NCBI GenBank assembly: GCA_023375675.1
Contig: JALQBC010000039.1
Coordinates: forward strand, 248,001 to 312,000
Origin: Cytospora piceicola
Taxonomy: Eukaryota > Ascomycota > Sordariomycetes > Diaporthales > Cytosporaceae
Reading direction: 5' to 3'
DNA: 64,000 nt
The notes beneath the pieces were generated by a model that was given only the letters and a program-made list of their open reading frames with translations, did no database searches and was not told the origin of the DNA. Positions within the stretch are counted from its first letter, which is position 1. Each line of letters opens with the position of its first letter. The translations under genes and the position numbers were made by a program. Shown here piece after piece: positions 11,168 through 22,384 of the stretch.

Positions 11168-12108
11168 TGTGGAGGCTGAATGCTCCGCGTTCGAAGTCTG
11201 AAGTAATGAGGAAAAGAATAAGCTCGGATTCTCGTGGAAGATGCTCGGAGAGTAGTGTGTTCACGATACGCCCGGTTCCGCGTTATTGCGGAAGTGGCTA
11301 TGAGGACTCAGAGGGTGACGTGGGTTTTCCGAGACAATCTATCACAAGCCGTAGTACAGATCGTTATCATAAGCACAGTTTCTGGAGAAGCACCAATCCC
11401 TAACCTCATGAGACTTGACCAATGCTACCCTTCGTGCATGTGTCCCCCGCCATACAGATCAATCAAACCGTTGAATACGACGACGAAACCAATTATTTCA
11501 CTTTTCACCGCCCACCAGCGGACGTTCCCGGATTGGGTGGTTACATTGGACTTCCATGATAGATCACATGTCAAGATATTCTGGGGTAGACTGGCCACTT
11601 CGCATTCGAAAACTCGAGAGGCGTGCTCGGGGACGTTAACATTATTCTACAGGCCAGTCAACTACGTGATCCCAGTGCTTCGCACAACTCAGCTGATAAT
11701 GCTCGAGGTGCCGAGGTCGCACGCTTTCTTTGACAGGCTGTTCTCTTCCTAGCGCCTGGTACGGTTTTATCGATTTCTCTATTTCAAGGGTTGAACAGAT
11801 ACCTAGTTTCGATGGGTCGCTTAGAATTGCACTGTGCCGTGTCTCACGTCAGACCCACACACATTCGAGTAGAAGGGTACGCATTTATTCCTGGCGGTTT
11901 ATAAGAGCAGTCCACCCTTCCGCTATCGCTCATGGAAGAGAGTGCATTGTTAATCAGGACAATGAACATCTCTTGACGAATTGGATTGTTTTGCCCCATT
12001 TCGTCGCTCGCACCTACGCTCTAAGTCAACATGAAGCATGTGTCCTTGCGCTGCCAATACACAAGGCTAACATTGAATAACACCTCATAAAATATCCACT
12101 GTTCCAAA
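11168..12108. other. Intergenic region upstream of the permease
   Basis: Presumed promoter region of the permease and 3' flank of the DUF7703 gene. Plus-strand frames at 11234-11752 and 11730-12080 overlap each other without conserved motifs, and I treat them as chance. Confidence 0.5.
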
Positions 12109-13223
12109 TTATGGTCCCTCAATTATCGGAACCTCGCTCCCATGACTATGTGGCCTGCTTGCAGCTTCCCTATCCAAGTTCCCTAAGTCGACTTGGTCTT
12201 CTTGGGAGCGCTGACTTGATGTATTCACCAACCGAGACCACCAGCTCTTCTTCCCAGAAGCAGAGGATACCTGACCGGCGTCGGTGAAGTTCCCGTTAAT
12301 GTTTGACCTTGGTTCGCTTCGGGCTCGCACGCTCTTGATAAGACGGTTCAGTATAACAAACTCGGCTTTGAGTTTGATGCCGTACACGCAAGGTTTGAAC
12401 GCCCCTTGCAGGTAGAACATATCGGCGTACTGAATACCAAGGAGGGCGACATCTAGGGCGATTACCAGGATATTGGTGTATATGAGCTGGTAGAGTAATG
12501 GTCTTTTGTCGGTGGCAGGCCGATTCGAGTTGAAGTTGAGTGAATTTTGGAGGAGAGTGGTATCACTGAGGAACTTGCGCGTCTGATAGATATACAGAAC
12601 ACTTAAAGAGGTCTCTTGGACGAAGAACACAGTGGTCTGGATGCGGTCCCAGATGATATTGACATGGTATAGACTCGGATTGATGCTCGTGGCTTGCTAG
12701 ACAGGCCGGACTGTCAGTATTTATGAGAGATAGCGACTCGACAAGGCAAGCAACCCACTGCGATAATTCCCATAATTATAGTTGGTACTGAGAAGACGAT
12801 GGAGTCAAACACTAAGACAGCCATAATCCACTTGAGCATATTGCTTTTGTAACTTCAGCACCTTGTTAGGCACGGCTTCAAAGTTTAGACGAAGGGGGTC
12901 TGCACGGACGTGATCAGATGGAGCCGTGAGTAAAGGATCCAGCTTTGTGGCACCACCATGATCAACCAGGTAAGGTAGATCATGGTGATTGAACCCTTGA
13001 AATTCGTCCACACATCGAAGTCGGCCAATATGATGAACAGTGGCTGCAAGATGACCCCCCAGGCGCACAATGCGCAAGACCAGAAGTAAAGCCCTTGCCG
13101 CCTCTTGAAGCGCAAGAATAGCGAGATATTGATTTCCACCCCGATGTAGCACGAAATGCCCGCGAAAGCAGACATAGTCATGGACATGGGGAGGTCCTTC
13201 TTGATGTCAGGTATATCGCCCAT
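12109..13223 (-). CDS. Seven-TM fungal integral membrane protein (DUF7703-like)
   Basis: Three exons: 13223-12910, 12843-12759 and 12696-12109, joining to 328 residues. I chose the ATG at 13223 (context ACCATGG); further upstream the frame has only GTG codons. About seven hydrophobic segments are visible, including FAGISCYIGVEINISLFL, YLTWLIMVVPQSWILYSR, MAVLVFDSIVFSVPTIIMG, LLYQLIYTNILVIALDVAL and a final QGAFKPCVYGIKLKAEFVIL helix. This final helix is typical of fungal integral membrane proteins annotated with DUF7703. The C-terminal about 70 residues are polar and serine-rich, probably cytosolic. The first intron uses an unusual donor (GTCCGT) inferred from frame continuity (HLIT joined to NMLKWIM) and a CTAAC branch site. 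Function is unknown; a receptor-like role is speculation. Confidence 0.78.
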
Positions 13224-13948
13224 GGTGTCTGGGAAGTCCGTACCAAGGATATGCACCACTTCAATGTTCTAGTTGGGTGGGGAAAGGAAGGGTCGAAACT
13301 CAACCATTGAGCATTAATAATGTATGGGTGAGTTTTTCAATGATATTACTCAGATCCATCATCCTTTGAGGGAAAGGGAAGAGGCCCCTGGGCTCTAGAT
13401 ATTTGCTAGCTTATTCAGCTACTCCTGGTGAGCCTGATAAATACCCAGGTTCAATGGTAGCACTGCATATTCAGCTCGATGTACTATCAATGAAGATCGC
13501 TCTGATATCGGGATGGACTTTTATCAGCATATTATATTATAACCACTTCTTCGTCGTGCCTAGACTTGAGTCCGTTTCTCACAGGAGATTGTCACAGCCG
13601 TAGGTTATATTGCATTGATACATAGTGTGTAGTAATTTCTTCCTTCAAAGTATGGTGATTCTGCAAAAGGATGGCTTGTCAAAGATGTCTAGGGTCAAAA
13701 GCGCCACAACAGAAAGACGGATGGGTACCCTAGGGTAATCACAGTGTGGTGACATTGACTACGTGTGGTGTCTTGGATTTCGGCACATGCACATGTGTAG
13801 CAGCCCTCCTTGGTCCCTGAGAGGCTCGAATCCAATCCTCCCGCTGGGCCTGCATGCCACCATTCCCCAATGCTGACGCTGGCGCTGACAGGCTGACTCA
13901 CTTACCACCCCCATGCCCCTCTCAAGAGCTTCACTGCTTGTGATCAAA
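13224..13948. other. Intergenic region
   Basis: Presumed upstream region of the DUF7703 gene and 3' flank of the first cupin gene. No gene was recognised. Confidence 0.5.
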
Positions 13949-14489
13949 TCAGCTCTGGCGGGGTTCCCATCCCTCCTTGGCCATGTCGAAGGACTCCATC
14001 GTAAATGCCGGCGCCACAGTGCACCCTACCAGGGTCCAATCCCCCAGACTCCTTGCGTGCTGCCACTCCCCCTGCTCCACAATGGCTTGAGGTCTCTGGC
14101 CCTGCATCAGAACCCCGGCGTCAGCAATTGCCAAATGCAGGAAGGGGAGGAACAACAAAGGCCGAATAGGGCCCCCAACTACTCACATCCCAGAGGTCGT
14201 TCCCGAGGACCACGTCCCTGACGGGCTTCCCGTCGTCCCAGGACAGCGAGAGCCGCAGCGGGGCGCCGGCATAATAGTGCCAGACCTCGGTGGCGTCGAG
14301 CACGCGGTGCCAGTGCGAGAGGCCGGACTCGCCCTCGAGGAGGTAGTAGATGCAGGTGCTGTGGGAGCGGCTGTCGGGCGCGGAGGTGGTGTGGGCGTCC
14401 CGGAACGTCTCGATGAAGTGGCCCTTCTCCGGGTGGGGGGCCAGGTTCAGGGCGGCGATGACCTCCTGTGCGGTGCGATTGGCGGCCAT
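13949..14489 (-). CDS. DUF985 family cupin, intracellular paralogue
   Basis: Two exons (14489-14187 and 14101-13949, intron 85 bp, phase 0, donor GTGAGT) give 151 residues, the usual size for the Cupin_5/DUF985 family. The product starts MAANRTAQEVIAALNL and has no signal peptide. Family blocks in order are NLAPHPEKGHFIETFRD, STCIYYLLEG, SHWHRVLDATEVWHYYAGAP, QGEWQHARSLGDWTLVGCTVAPAF and a short tail. The histidine cluster and the glutamate of EVWHYY line the cupin barrel, where a metal or sugar-like ligand could bind; the reaction is unknown. One extra residue (Leu) sits between HRV and DA compared with its neighbour. It is divergently oriented to the paralogue at 15354, with which it shares an 864-bp upstream region. 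Stress or sugar-nucleotide roles are sometimes suggested for cupins, but nothing here proves one. Confidence 0.87.
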
Positions 14490-15353
14490 TGTTCGTTTCA
14501 ACAATCTTTTTGGGAATATAGGTTTTGGTTGAATGTTAAGTGTGGATACCGTAGAAGATGAGAATCCTGATATGGGGTTCAGACAATTCAAGAGTCAGAC
14601 AAAAGAAGAGTGGGATGTGCTGAGTGAGTTTGTATTACATGATAGTCGATGCAGGCTCCGGCGGGCCGATCGGCGGGGCTCCGGTATACGAAACCGCTCA
14701 AGCGGCTGAAAGCCATTGTGTTAGTTGGGAGGTGACTGGTGTGATATGTGAAAGAGGGCGGGCTTGTGGCGCCGCACTATTTAATCTATTGAAACCCGGA
14801 AAACAACAGACAATATTGTCTAGCTAGGGTTTCTCGCCAGTTCAAGTGTATGCCAATTTGAGTAGGTGATGGGTGTCTACCCCGGCGACCTCCAGGGCCA
14901 CTTCCGGTGACCCATGTGGTAGACTCTAGAGGGGAAGACGGTGTCCAACTTCAAGGGCGGTCGACTTACCGCTGCGGTATTAATATCAGGGAGAGTCTCC
15001 TGCTTACCAAACACCAAACCGGCTCTTGTTGCAAGGGGGCCAGTTTTCGGGTTCCTCATCTCAGCCCCACGAATCAATCGCTATATAAGACATACAACAT
15101 GCGAGCAACGAAGTTCCTCTCCGCGTCCAAGCTCTTCGATCACAACCAAAAGAAAAAAATCTAATTCCGGCTGCTGCTTTATCCCTATTACTTCCCTCCT
15201 GATGCGCGGCGCTCAGTAGCAACTCTAGTGGTCGAGTGTGTTACCCCGCCACCTGGGCACGCGTTTCAATATCGCACGACATACAGAACTTTACATCGAG
15301 GGACTTCAGCTTTCGGGAGAGTCGCGGCTGATCGGCACCCAGCAGCCAGCAGT
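14490..15353. promoter_or_regulatory. Shared divergent upstream region of the cupin pair
   Basis: The 864 bases between the two opposed cupin start codons must contain both promoters. A TATA-like TATATAA at 15082-15088 faces the rightward gene about 270 bp before its ATG. An AT-rich patch near 14779-14786 could serve the leftward gene. No operator can be assigned from sequence alone. Confidence 0.5.
15082..15088 (+). promoter_or_regulatory. TATA box candidate for the secreted cupin
   Basis: TATATAA lies in otherwise GC-balanced sequence, followed by a pyrimidine-rich stretch. If transcription starts about 30 bp downstream, the leader would be about 240 bp. This is a consensus match only. Confidence 0.4.
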
Positions 15354-15971
15354 ATGCCATCACTATCGCGGTATTCAATTTGTTTCCTGGGCCTTCTCAC
15401 GCTCATGGTCGGTCCCGATGCCGTCCTCTCCAGCCCGGGCTTCGAAAGCACACAGATCGGCTCCATCCCTGTCAACGACCGTCCGGCGCAGGACATCATC
15501 GATCAGCTCAATCTCGTTCCCAACGAGGAGAAGGGCTACTATATCCAGAGCTTTGAGGACCCGTGCACCATTCCCTACTTGAACCGTTCTGCCAGCACGG
15601 CTATTTACTACCTTCTTGAAGGCGTCGAGGGAGAATCGGTCTGGCATCGCGTGGACGCGGTTGAAGTCTGGCATTATTACGCCGGTGCGCCCCTGGTTTT
15701 ATCCCTGTCATATGACGATGGGCAGCCCTTGTGGAACACGACGCTGGGCCCCGATATCTTCAACAACCAGCAGCCACAGGTGGCGATCCAGAAGGGAGAG
15801 TGGCAGCGGGCAAGAAGCCTTGGAGACTGGACCCTCGTTGGGACGACAGGTGAGAACTTCCGGGAACTTGTATCAGTCTTGTTTTGGCTAACTTTGTAAA
15901 CAGTTGCCCCTGGATTTGTGCCAAGTGGTGTCCAGCTTGCGGACCCGGGATGGGTGCCGACCGGGTCTTGA
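15354..15971 (+). CDS. DUF985 family cupin, secreted paralogue
   Basis: Exons 15354-15849 and 15904-15971 (intron 54 bp, phase 1, donor GTGAGA) encode 187 residues. The ATG at 15354 begins a clear signal peptide: basic MPSLSRYS, then hydrophobic ICFLGLLTLMVG, cut near AVLSSP. The mature part repeats the family blocks QLNLVPNEEKGYYIQSFED, STAIYYLLEG, SVWHRVDAVEVWHYYAGAP, KGEWQRARSLGDWTLVGTT and VAPGFVPSGVQLADPGW. It lacks the one-residue insertion found in the neighbour, and its intron is in a different place, so introns were gained or lost after duplication. Earlier in-frame ATGs (15228) would bury the signal peptide and are rejected. It probably acts in the secretory pathway or outside the cell; ligand and activity are unknown. 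Confidence 0.87.
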
Positions 15972-16847
15972 TACCATGGTAGACTTTGTTAGGAGGTTTC
16001 TGTTTCAGCCTTCTTGTGAAGGCCATATTGTAATCCAGATCCATTGCCTCAAGGCCCGTTGGTTGTGATAGACTTGGGTTCAACAAGAGTAAGGCAAAAT
16101 ACATACTGCACGGTGCAATCGCAGGGTTTTTGTGGTGGTCATTAGTTCAGCGAAAGGGAAAGGAAGCAGCCGACGTATGTTCGTCTGGCTGGTAGGATCT
16201 CGACTCGGAGCCTCCAGAACTAGAACAAATCCGGATCAAACCCCCAGGGTAATAGCTTACCACACAATTCTTACCGCGGCGAGGTCAGGCAATATAGTTG
16301 TCGTACTAATCAAGGTTATGCGATTCTTTCCGGGATGGCGTAGGCTCATCTTGATGTAGAGCGTCTGCATATCGACGGTCTAAGGGCTTTGAGATTGCTT
16401 CTAGCATGCTAGAATACCTAGGTAGTAATAACTTGGGAATGGGCCGAACCTGTGACTACCTAGACACCCAGTAGCGCGTGCAGTAGTTACCTGCATGATT
16501 CACTATGGCCAGATATAGTCGTTCCCAACCTTACCGACCTTCCTTTGGTTGTGCTGAACCACGCCTCAATCAATTTTTCATCTACATGCATCACAAGCAG
16601 CCTCAAAGAACGGACATTCACTGAATTAAGGGTACCTACTTGCAAATTACACTCCAAGACTGCTATGCCAGTTTCTTACACCTGACCGGGTTATAATTTT
16701 CCTATACAACTTCTTCATCTTCATCACACACGCCTCATATCCGACGAACCCACTCGCCAGCTCATCGTCATCCGCTCCGCCGCGTCGCTGATCATTTCAC
16801 CATGGTTGATTAATCTCCGAGGGCTGTGCGGAAGCATCCTTTTCCAT
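15972..16847. other. Intergenic region
   Basis: Contains the 3' flank of the secreted cupin and one TACCTAGGTA palindrome at 16415-16424. No intact gene was recognised. The last 100 bases are open in the frame of the possible decayed gene that follows. Confidence 0.45.
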
Positions 16848-17452
16848 ATGGTTTTCCGCATTATTCTCTATATGACCGTTGTCCTCATCAATGAAACCAT
16901 CGCCGCACACCAGAACACAACCATACCATGAAACTGCCAGACCTAAGAGCTCTACCGCCTCCTAAAATGCATGCAAAGTTTAATTTTTTATAAAAAAAGA
17001 CTACAAGGAGATCAAGTTGAGCAAGACAGCCTCACGGTCTCCGCAGTCATTCTCTGCTTCATGGCCCTGGTCAACAGTGCAGGCATACTAGACGTACTAA
17101 TAGAGGGTCCGGTGGTAACTTTCAATACCTCCTTGGCAGTGTGTTTATGGTCACCGTGCCGAGCTTTTTGGGCATCTTTCTCTGGCTGTGGCTTGCGTTA
17201 TCGTGCTGGAGCCGGACGAAAATGAGGCGGTACGTGGCGTGGGACAGCGAGAACTATATTGTCAAGGAGTCGGGGAGGAGTGTATGCATCGCGAAACACG
17301 AAGAGAAAAGTATCCTTCTGTCGATAGAGACGGAACCCAAAGCAGTCGAAACAGACGGTTTGGCATTTTCAGAGAAAGCAGGCACAGTGGAAGCCGAATG
17401 TATTCCCGAAAATGGAGGTCAGCAGAGACGACGAAGCCAGTCAGCTGGATGA
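16848..17452 (+). pseudogene. Possible decayed membrane-protein gene
   Basis: Two hydrophobic blocks on the plus strand read like one protein broken by mutation. The first runs from about 16848 (MVFRIILYMTVVLINE) through LTVSAVILCFMALVNSAGILDVL to about 17130. It is interrupted by TGA and TAA codons at about 16930-16945. The second continues in another frame (VFMVTVPSFLGIFLWLWLALSCW) into a polar tail and stops at 17452. One extra or missing base near 17130 would join them. The stops could derive from TGG and CAA by G-to-A and C-to-T change. I recognise no family, and two chance hydrophobic frames remain possible. Confidence 0.3.
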
Positions 17453-20400
17453 ACACAAAGCGACGTATCGACCGCTTGTAAAGTGGGATAATGTAGAGCT
17501 TACTCCTTTGTGACTTTGCTAGGAGGATTCGAACGTGGCGGCCAGATATGAGAATTATACCAATGAGCTGCCGAGTCTGGCGAGTACATGTAGCTTACGT
17601 TGACCTACTCACATGGCATGGCATCGGACACTTGAGTCAAATAGTCAGCTGAGCGACCTCGGGATTCAGCGCCGGAAGTCACCATCAGGTTCAATCGTTT
17701 TTGATTGGAAAAGCTACAGGAGAAGGCAGTGAAGTCCTCTTCATGAACTCGAGCACCGTCACAGCACTCAAGCAGTTGCCACATCCGGCCTTCTGCTTCC
17801 ATCCACCCGTTGTATACATCACAACACCTCTCCACCCACCTCCTTACTGACCTCCTAAAAGCCTCCCCAGCCTACTCCCTACCTAACTCCCCGCGCAGCT
17901 TCCTATATACCACCCCTCAGAAAATCCCCCCTCCTCGCCCAATAACACCGTACAAATGAGTCGTTGACTTGGTTTTCGAAGAAGGTCTATACATATGTAC
18001 TACTCCAAACTAGAACGAGGACAATCACACCGACTTACTCATCATGAGAAGAGTGGACGCATTCACAGAAGTATACTTCTGGATGCCGGAGACCTCGGAG
18101 ATGAGCGGAAGGAACAGGATGTAGTCCTGCCGGAAGATGGACGATCGGTCACAATGAAAGCCAGCCAACACATGATAGAGGACGAGGTGGTGGATGTCAG
18201 CAAGCTGGAAAGCCAGAAGGCGAAAGCACGCGGCCGGTGGGCGCCCTCGGAAGCAGTGAGACACGGTGTGGGAGCAAATGGAAATCAATGGGCCCGGAAG
18301 GTGGGCCCGGTTGTCTACTCAAGTAAAGGAGGGTGTTAAGGGTCATTCGCAGCCTGGGGTGTTTTAAGGGTGAATGCAACGAATCAGGAAGATTGCAAAA
18401 CAGTCAACCATGGGCCGGGCGATCTCTTCCGACAATGTTCCAGCAGGGAAACAAGGCAACGGCCTTTGGGTTATTATTCTTGAGAACTGCGGCTACAACA
18501 TCGGTCTTGAGGCCAACGCGCGTGAGACGGGTGTTTCACCCCGGAGCCTTTCCGGCCCTCCTGTGGCTGAACTGTCACCACACATTGACTTGTTAACTTT
18601 GTGGCACAGTCCAAGCCATTGTCAGCCCGGCTACGAGGTTAGAAGCGGCCTTAGTTCCGAATGTCCAACTATTACAACCGACGGAGCCGCTGCCAGACAA
18701 GATCCTCCAAGTGAACCGAGGAAGTGGAAAGAATAGGGAACGAAGACTGAATAGTCCCTAGGGAGGATCTCATTGTCTAAGTAGCTGGGACCCATACCTC
18801 CCTCCAGAAACAGATACACATGATGTGCCACGGTGCCCCATCTGGAGCGAAGATAGGCGGAACCGGAAGAGGAACACTGCCAACCCTTGGGAAAGCGTAA
18901 TACTGATGGCCGTGGCCTGATGGGTGGTGAGATGTTAAGACGCAAGAGCCGGATGCGGGGACGGAATAGTAGAATTCCGAGACCAAGCTATGAATCCCTT
19001 TGTTACAAGGAGCTGCCAGCTGGGTAGATAGGACAGCCGAGAAGGCCAGTGTGAACCTAGCGGACATCGAGAGCACCCCCGATACGATGATTGAACTTGA
19101 TACAAACAGGTGCAGGATACCGTGGCGCTGTACTTGGCCACACTGGGGGCATGGCTGGGGCACAACTTCCATACATAGGAAACGCTATGATCACGACGAC
19201 TGAGAGGTGTATTGTGGTTTGCTTCTCGCGTAATCCTTGGAGGCAAGGCCGATGTTGGAGTGGGCTCCGACTCTGTTGCAGCCCGCCCGGCGGTGATCGG
19301 TATTCAATGATAATCGAGTATGTGTCGCCGTTGTGTGGCTGAGGTCAATGTTTCAGGTAAGATTCGGGACGAACAAGAAGAAACAAAATACATGTAGATG
19401 GCAAAATTGGCTGGCATTTGGAACAAGCACGGATATGAGACAATGTACACAACACAGCTTCCAGGAACTCCGGGAGGGGTTTCAAGTTCTCTTTAGCATT
19501 GTACTTAGGTACTTTCAATGATGTATGAAGCTTTACCTTGTCACCATCAAACTGTTGATGCGTCATATGCAGCCCTAATAGTTACAACATCTGGCTTGGT
19601 GGTCACCTCTCCTACCAGTCCTCGGCTGTAAAAACGCTCCTAATCTTCATTTGTAGAGACTTTCTACTTTGGTAAGGTTACAGTTGATCAGGTGGATCAG
19701 CCTGCTCCTGTCTGGCTTCTCTGCACTTCTTTCATAATTATTGTGTTACTTTCCGGAAACTTGCTCTATGGGAGATATGCTACACAGTTGCACATTTTGG
19801 ATTATGGTTGATTATCGAGTAGTAATCATTGAAGGTCTACTCATCACTCGTGTTTGTTTGGTTACTTGTAAGCCTAAGGCAATTTGAAGCAGGGACGCAC
19901 GTCGCAAATACCTCAGCAACTGCATATATCATTAGTGTCCACGGGTCTGCAGAAGCGGGAGAATGTAGTTATCGCATCATCCTTCCTAAAACCTACAACC
20001 GACTAGTGGTATATATGATATGTGGAAATTATCCCAAGCCTGACAAGACAAGATACATGTGCATCTACATAGGTGTACAACGTGCGGACCAGTGTACCTA
20101 CTTAATTATGTAATTAACATTTACACCGACTATCGGGTCAGAGTTTTTGATACCGTACTATCCGCCATCACCTCCTGATCAACAAATGTGACTGATACAA
20201 TATTCGAAAGCTTCCTAGAAGATACCATTGAAAACCTATCAAAGCATCACACCAACATTTCGAAATTCTCAGGGTAGGCTCTCTTGAAAACAAAAGATCC
20301 CATTATTATCCAGATGTCAAGGTATGATCGACAGAAAACACTCCAATACCCTGGGATGTCAGAGTACAGAATAACATAGAATGTTACTTTTACATGGCAT

Positions 20401-21628
20401 GTACCGCCTTACATGCCATGTCTGTACCCAGATATCCCCGAATGGGCACCGTGCGTAACCCAAGTCTCACTCTCACCGGTGACAATAAAGCAGACCGCAT
20501 ATCAGGCTGATATTTCGCCTTCCCGAGAGACTGTTGACGATCAGGGCTAGGGTGTACAGAATGCATGACGGCGTGAGTGTCCGCGGATGAGGTTGAAGTT
20601 CAATCTCCCGACTGCTTCGGACACTGCCCATCCTCGCTTGGTGAGTCACGAAACATCATGCGCAGTTTATTAACTGGCGGGTAGGGGGCGGGGGTCCCGC
20701 GGGTTGGCGGTGTTGAATATGATAAGTCAGTATATGCCCGTGATCTAATACTGGCGAAAGGATTCCAGACCGGAGGTAGCTCCAAATGGCTTCGTACCAA
20801 GGCTGCGATGGTAGAATTACGAGAGCCTAGATATTGAGTACCTAGGTAGGTCAAAGCTGGACGATGGGACATTTGGCCGGTATAGGAAGGGAGATGCGAA
20901 GTATCGCATGGTTGGTTCAAGCCCTAGTGATGGTCGACTCAACGGCCCGGCCGGTATCGCTTGTGTGTGGCAAGTTACGACGTTGAGCAAACCGACCACT
21001 TGACATCGAAGGATTCCCAGTGATACCTGAGGATAACATCACAGGTCCATATGGTCCGTTGCCTTTCATGCCTGGACCGCGTGGGGGTTGTACCATGTTC
21101 GCGGCTGAGCAGAAAAGCTTGGTGCACAGGTGGTCAGTCGCGGCTGCAGTTCTTGGGCCATGGAGCGCGTATAAGTCTGGCAGGTCGCCCAGCCGAGCAT
21201 ATTCGGGCGCCAATTGACCCCCCCGGTGCTTGTACATGACTTCGCCGCCAGCCTCTTCGGAGAGTGGGAGTCCTGCTCCGAAAGTGCCACCGATGTCTTA
21301 GAGGATCGATCGGGGCACCTGGGTGAGACGGACGATATAGCGGAGTCGATCATCCGTTGCACAAGTAGCCCATATGACCCCTTCTCCCTATTGATTCCTG
21401 ACCACCAAATTGATACCTCGCCTTCAAACTTTGAGTTATTGTCTACAGGCTGCACGACTTTCACAAAGTGTTGTATACTTAAGGTCGGCCTCGCCCTTCC
21501 AAATGAACTTTCTCGAAACGACAAGAACACAAGACAATATCAATTTCACTCCTCGGTGCCTCACATATTTCAACACACACAAGTTGCTCTCTCTCTTTCT
21601 CTACGCATAACTCCATCAAGACGCCGAA
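17453..21628. other. Gene-poor region
   Basis: About 4.2 kb without a supported gene. Overlapping frames of 60-120 codons occur on both strands (for example minus strand 18631-19246) but show no conserved motif or splice logic. A TACCTAGGTA palindrome lies at 20839-20848. The last 60 bases before the SLATT gene are CA- and CT-rich (CTCTCTCTCTTTCTC near 21588), a usual fungal leader. Confidence 0.45.
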
Positions 21629-22384
21629 ATGGCTTCACTAAAGTCAGAGATCCCAATGGGACCGTCGAAGCCGGTGGAGACAAACCCCTTCGTGAAGCCA
21701 ACTGATGATGCGAGGACGATGCCTTCAGATCATCCTCCGCTCTCAAAAATCCATACCAACCTCTCGTGGGATTCGCCAGCCGGTCTTCCCCTCAGAGACC
21801 CTAGCGACGAGTGTCTCTTGATCTTCCGCCGCGCCGTCGGGATCAACAGCGACCTCACTACATCTTACAAGAACGGCGACTCGCTCGAGAGCGGCCGAAA
21901 GGAAGCTTCGGGCATCTACGGGCACGTCCAGCAGCAGAGGTGGAAGAAGGGCGTTGCGCACCATTTCCTGGGCATAGCGCTCTACATTTGCCATTTCCTG
22001 CAGATCATCGTATCTGCCACCCTGACAGCCCTTGGGCCCAATGCAAAGAGATACGAAATCACTATAACGGTCCTCGGTGCGGTCAACACCATAATTGCCG
22101 GAATACTGGCCTTGCTGAAGGGCTCTGGGGTCCTCGAGCAGCTTGCAAAGGACGAGGTCGAATTCCAGAAGCTGCAGGATTGGATCGAGGAGACCGAGTC
22201 TCTCTTGTCCGTTGGTATCATTGGAAGCCGTGGAGGAGATGAGACGTCAAACAGAATCGCCGCGGGGAAATATGTCGAGGTGGCGTTCAGGAAGTACAAC
22301 GCGTGCTTTGGACGGTCCTACGAGTTCATGTCAACATCCGATATTGAGGGTATAAGGAATGCCGCGAACCAAGTCAGATCGTGA
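21629..22384 (+). CDS. SLATT-domain protein (fungal type), predicted two-TM effector
   Basis: Single exon, 251 residues, ATG at 21629. About 65 polar residues come first. Then follow a short RRAVGIN motif and GIYGHVQQQRWKKGVAHHF, leading into a hydrophobic helix at about 112-134 (ALYICHFLQIIVSATLTAL). A second helix is at about 142-164 (ITITVLGAVNTIIAGILALL). After it come LKGSGVLEQL and a charged helix (VEFQKLQDWIEETESLL). This layout, including TALG, the VLGAVNTIIAG helix and the following LKG, is that of the fungal SLATT family (SMODS and SLOG-associating 2TM effector). Bacterial relatives are predicted pore-forming effectors of nucleotide-signal conflict systems. In fungi the role is unproven; a membrane-acting cell-death or incompatibility role is inference. 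Its nearest downstream gene is the HeLo-like/ankyrin protein on the same strand. Confidence 0.83.
   Translation: MASLKSEIPMGPSKPVETNPFVKPTDDARTMPSDHPPLSKIHTNLSWDSPAGLPLRDPSDECLLIFRRAVGINSDLTTSYKNGDSLESGRKEASGIYGHVQQQRWKKGVAHHFLGIALYICHFLQIIVSATLTALGPNAKRYEITITVLGAVNTIIAGILALLKGSGVLEQLAKDEVEFQKLQDWIEETESLLSVGIIGSRGGDETSNRIAAGKYVEVAFRKYNACFGRSYEFMSTSDIEGIRNAANQVRS

Noticed and set aside
11234..12080. Plus-strand frames of 172 and 116 codons upstream of the permease
   Set aside because: No homology by eye, and they overlap the promoter region of the permease.
18631..19246. Minus-strand frames of 103-131 codons with Cys-rich stretches
   Set aside because: Overlapping frames give equally plausible sequences with no conserved motif; treated as chance.
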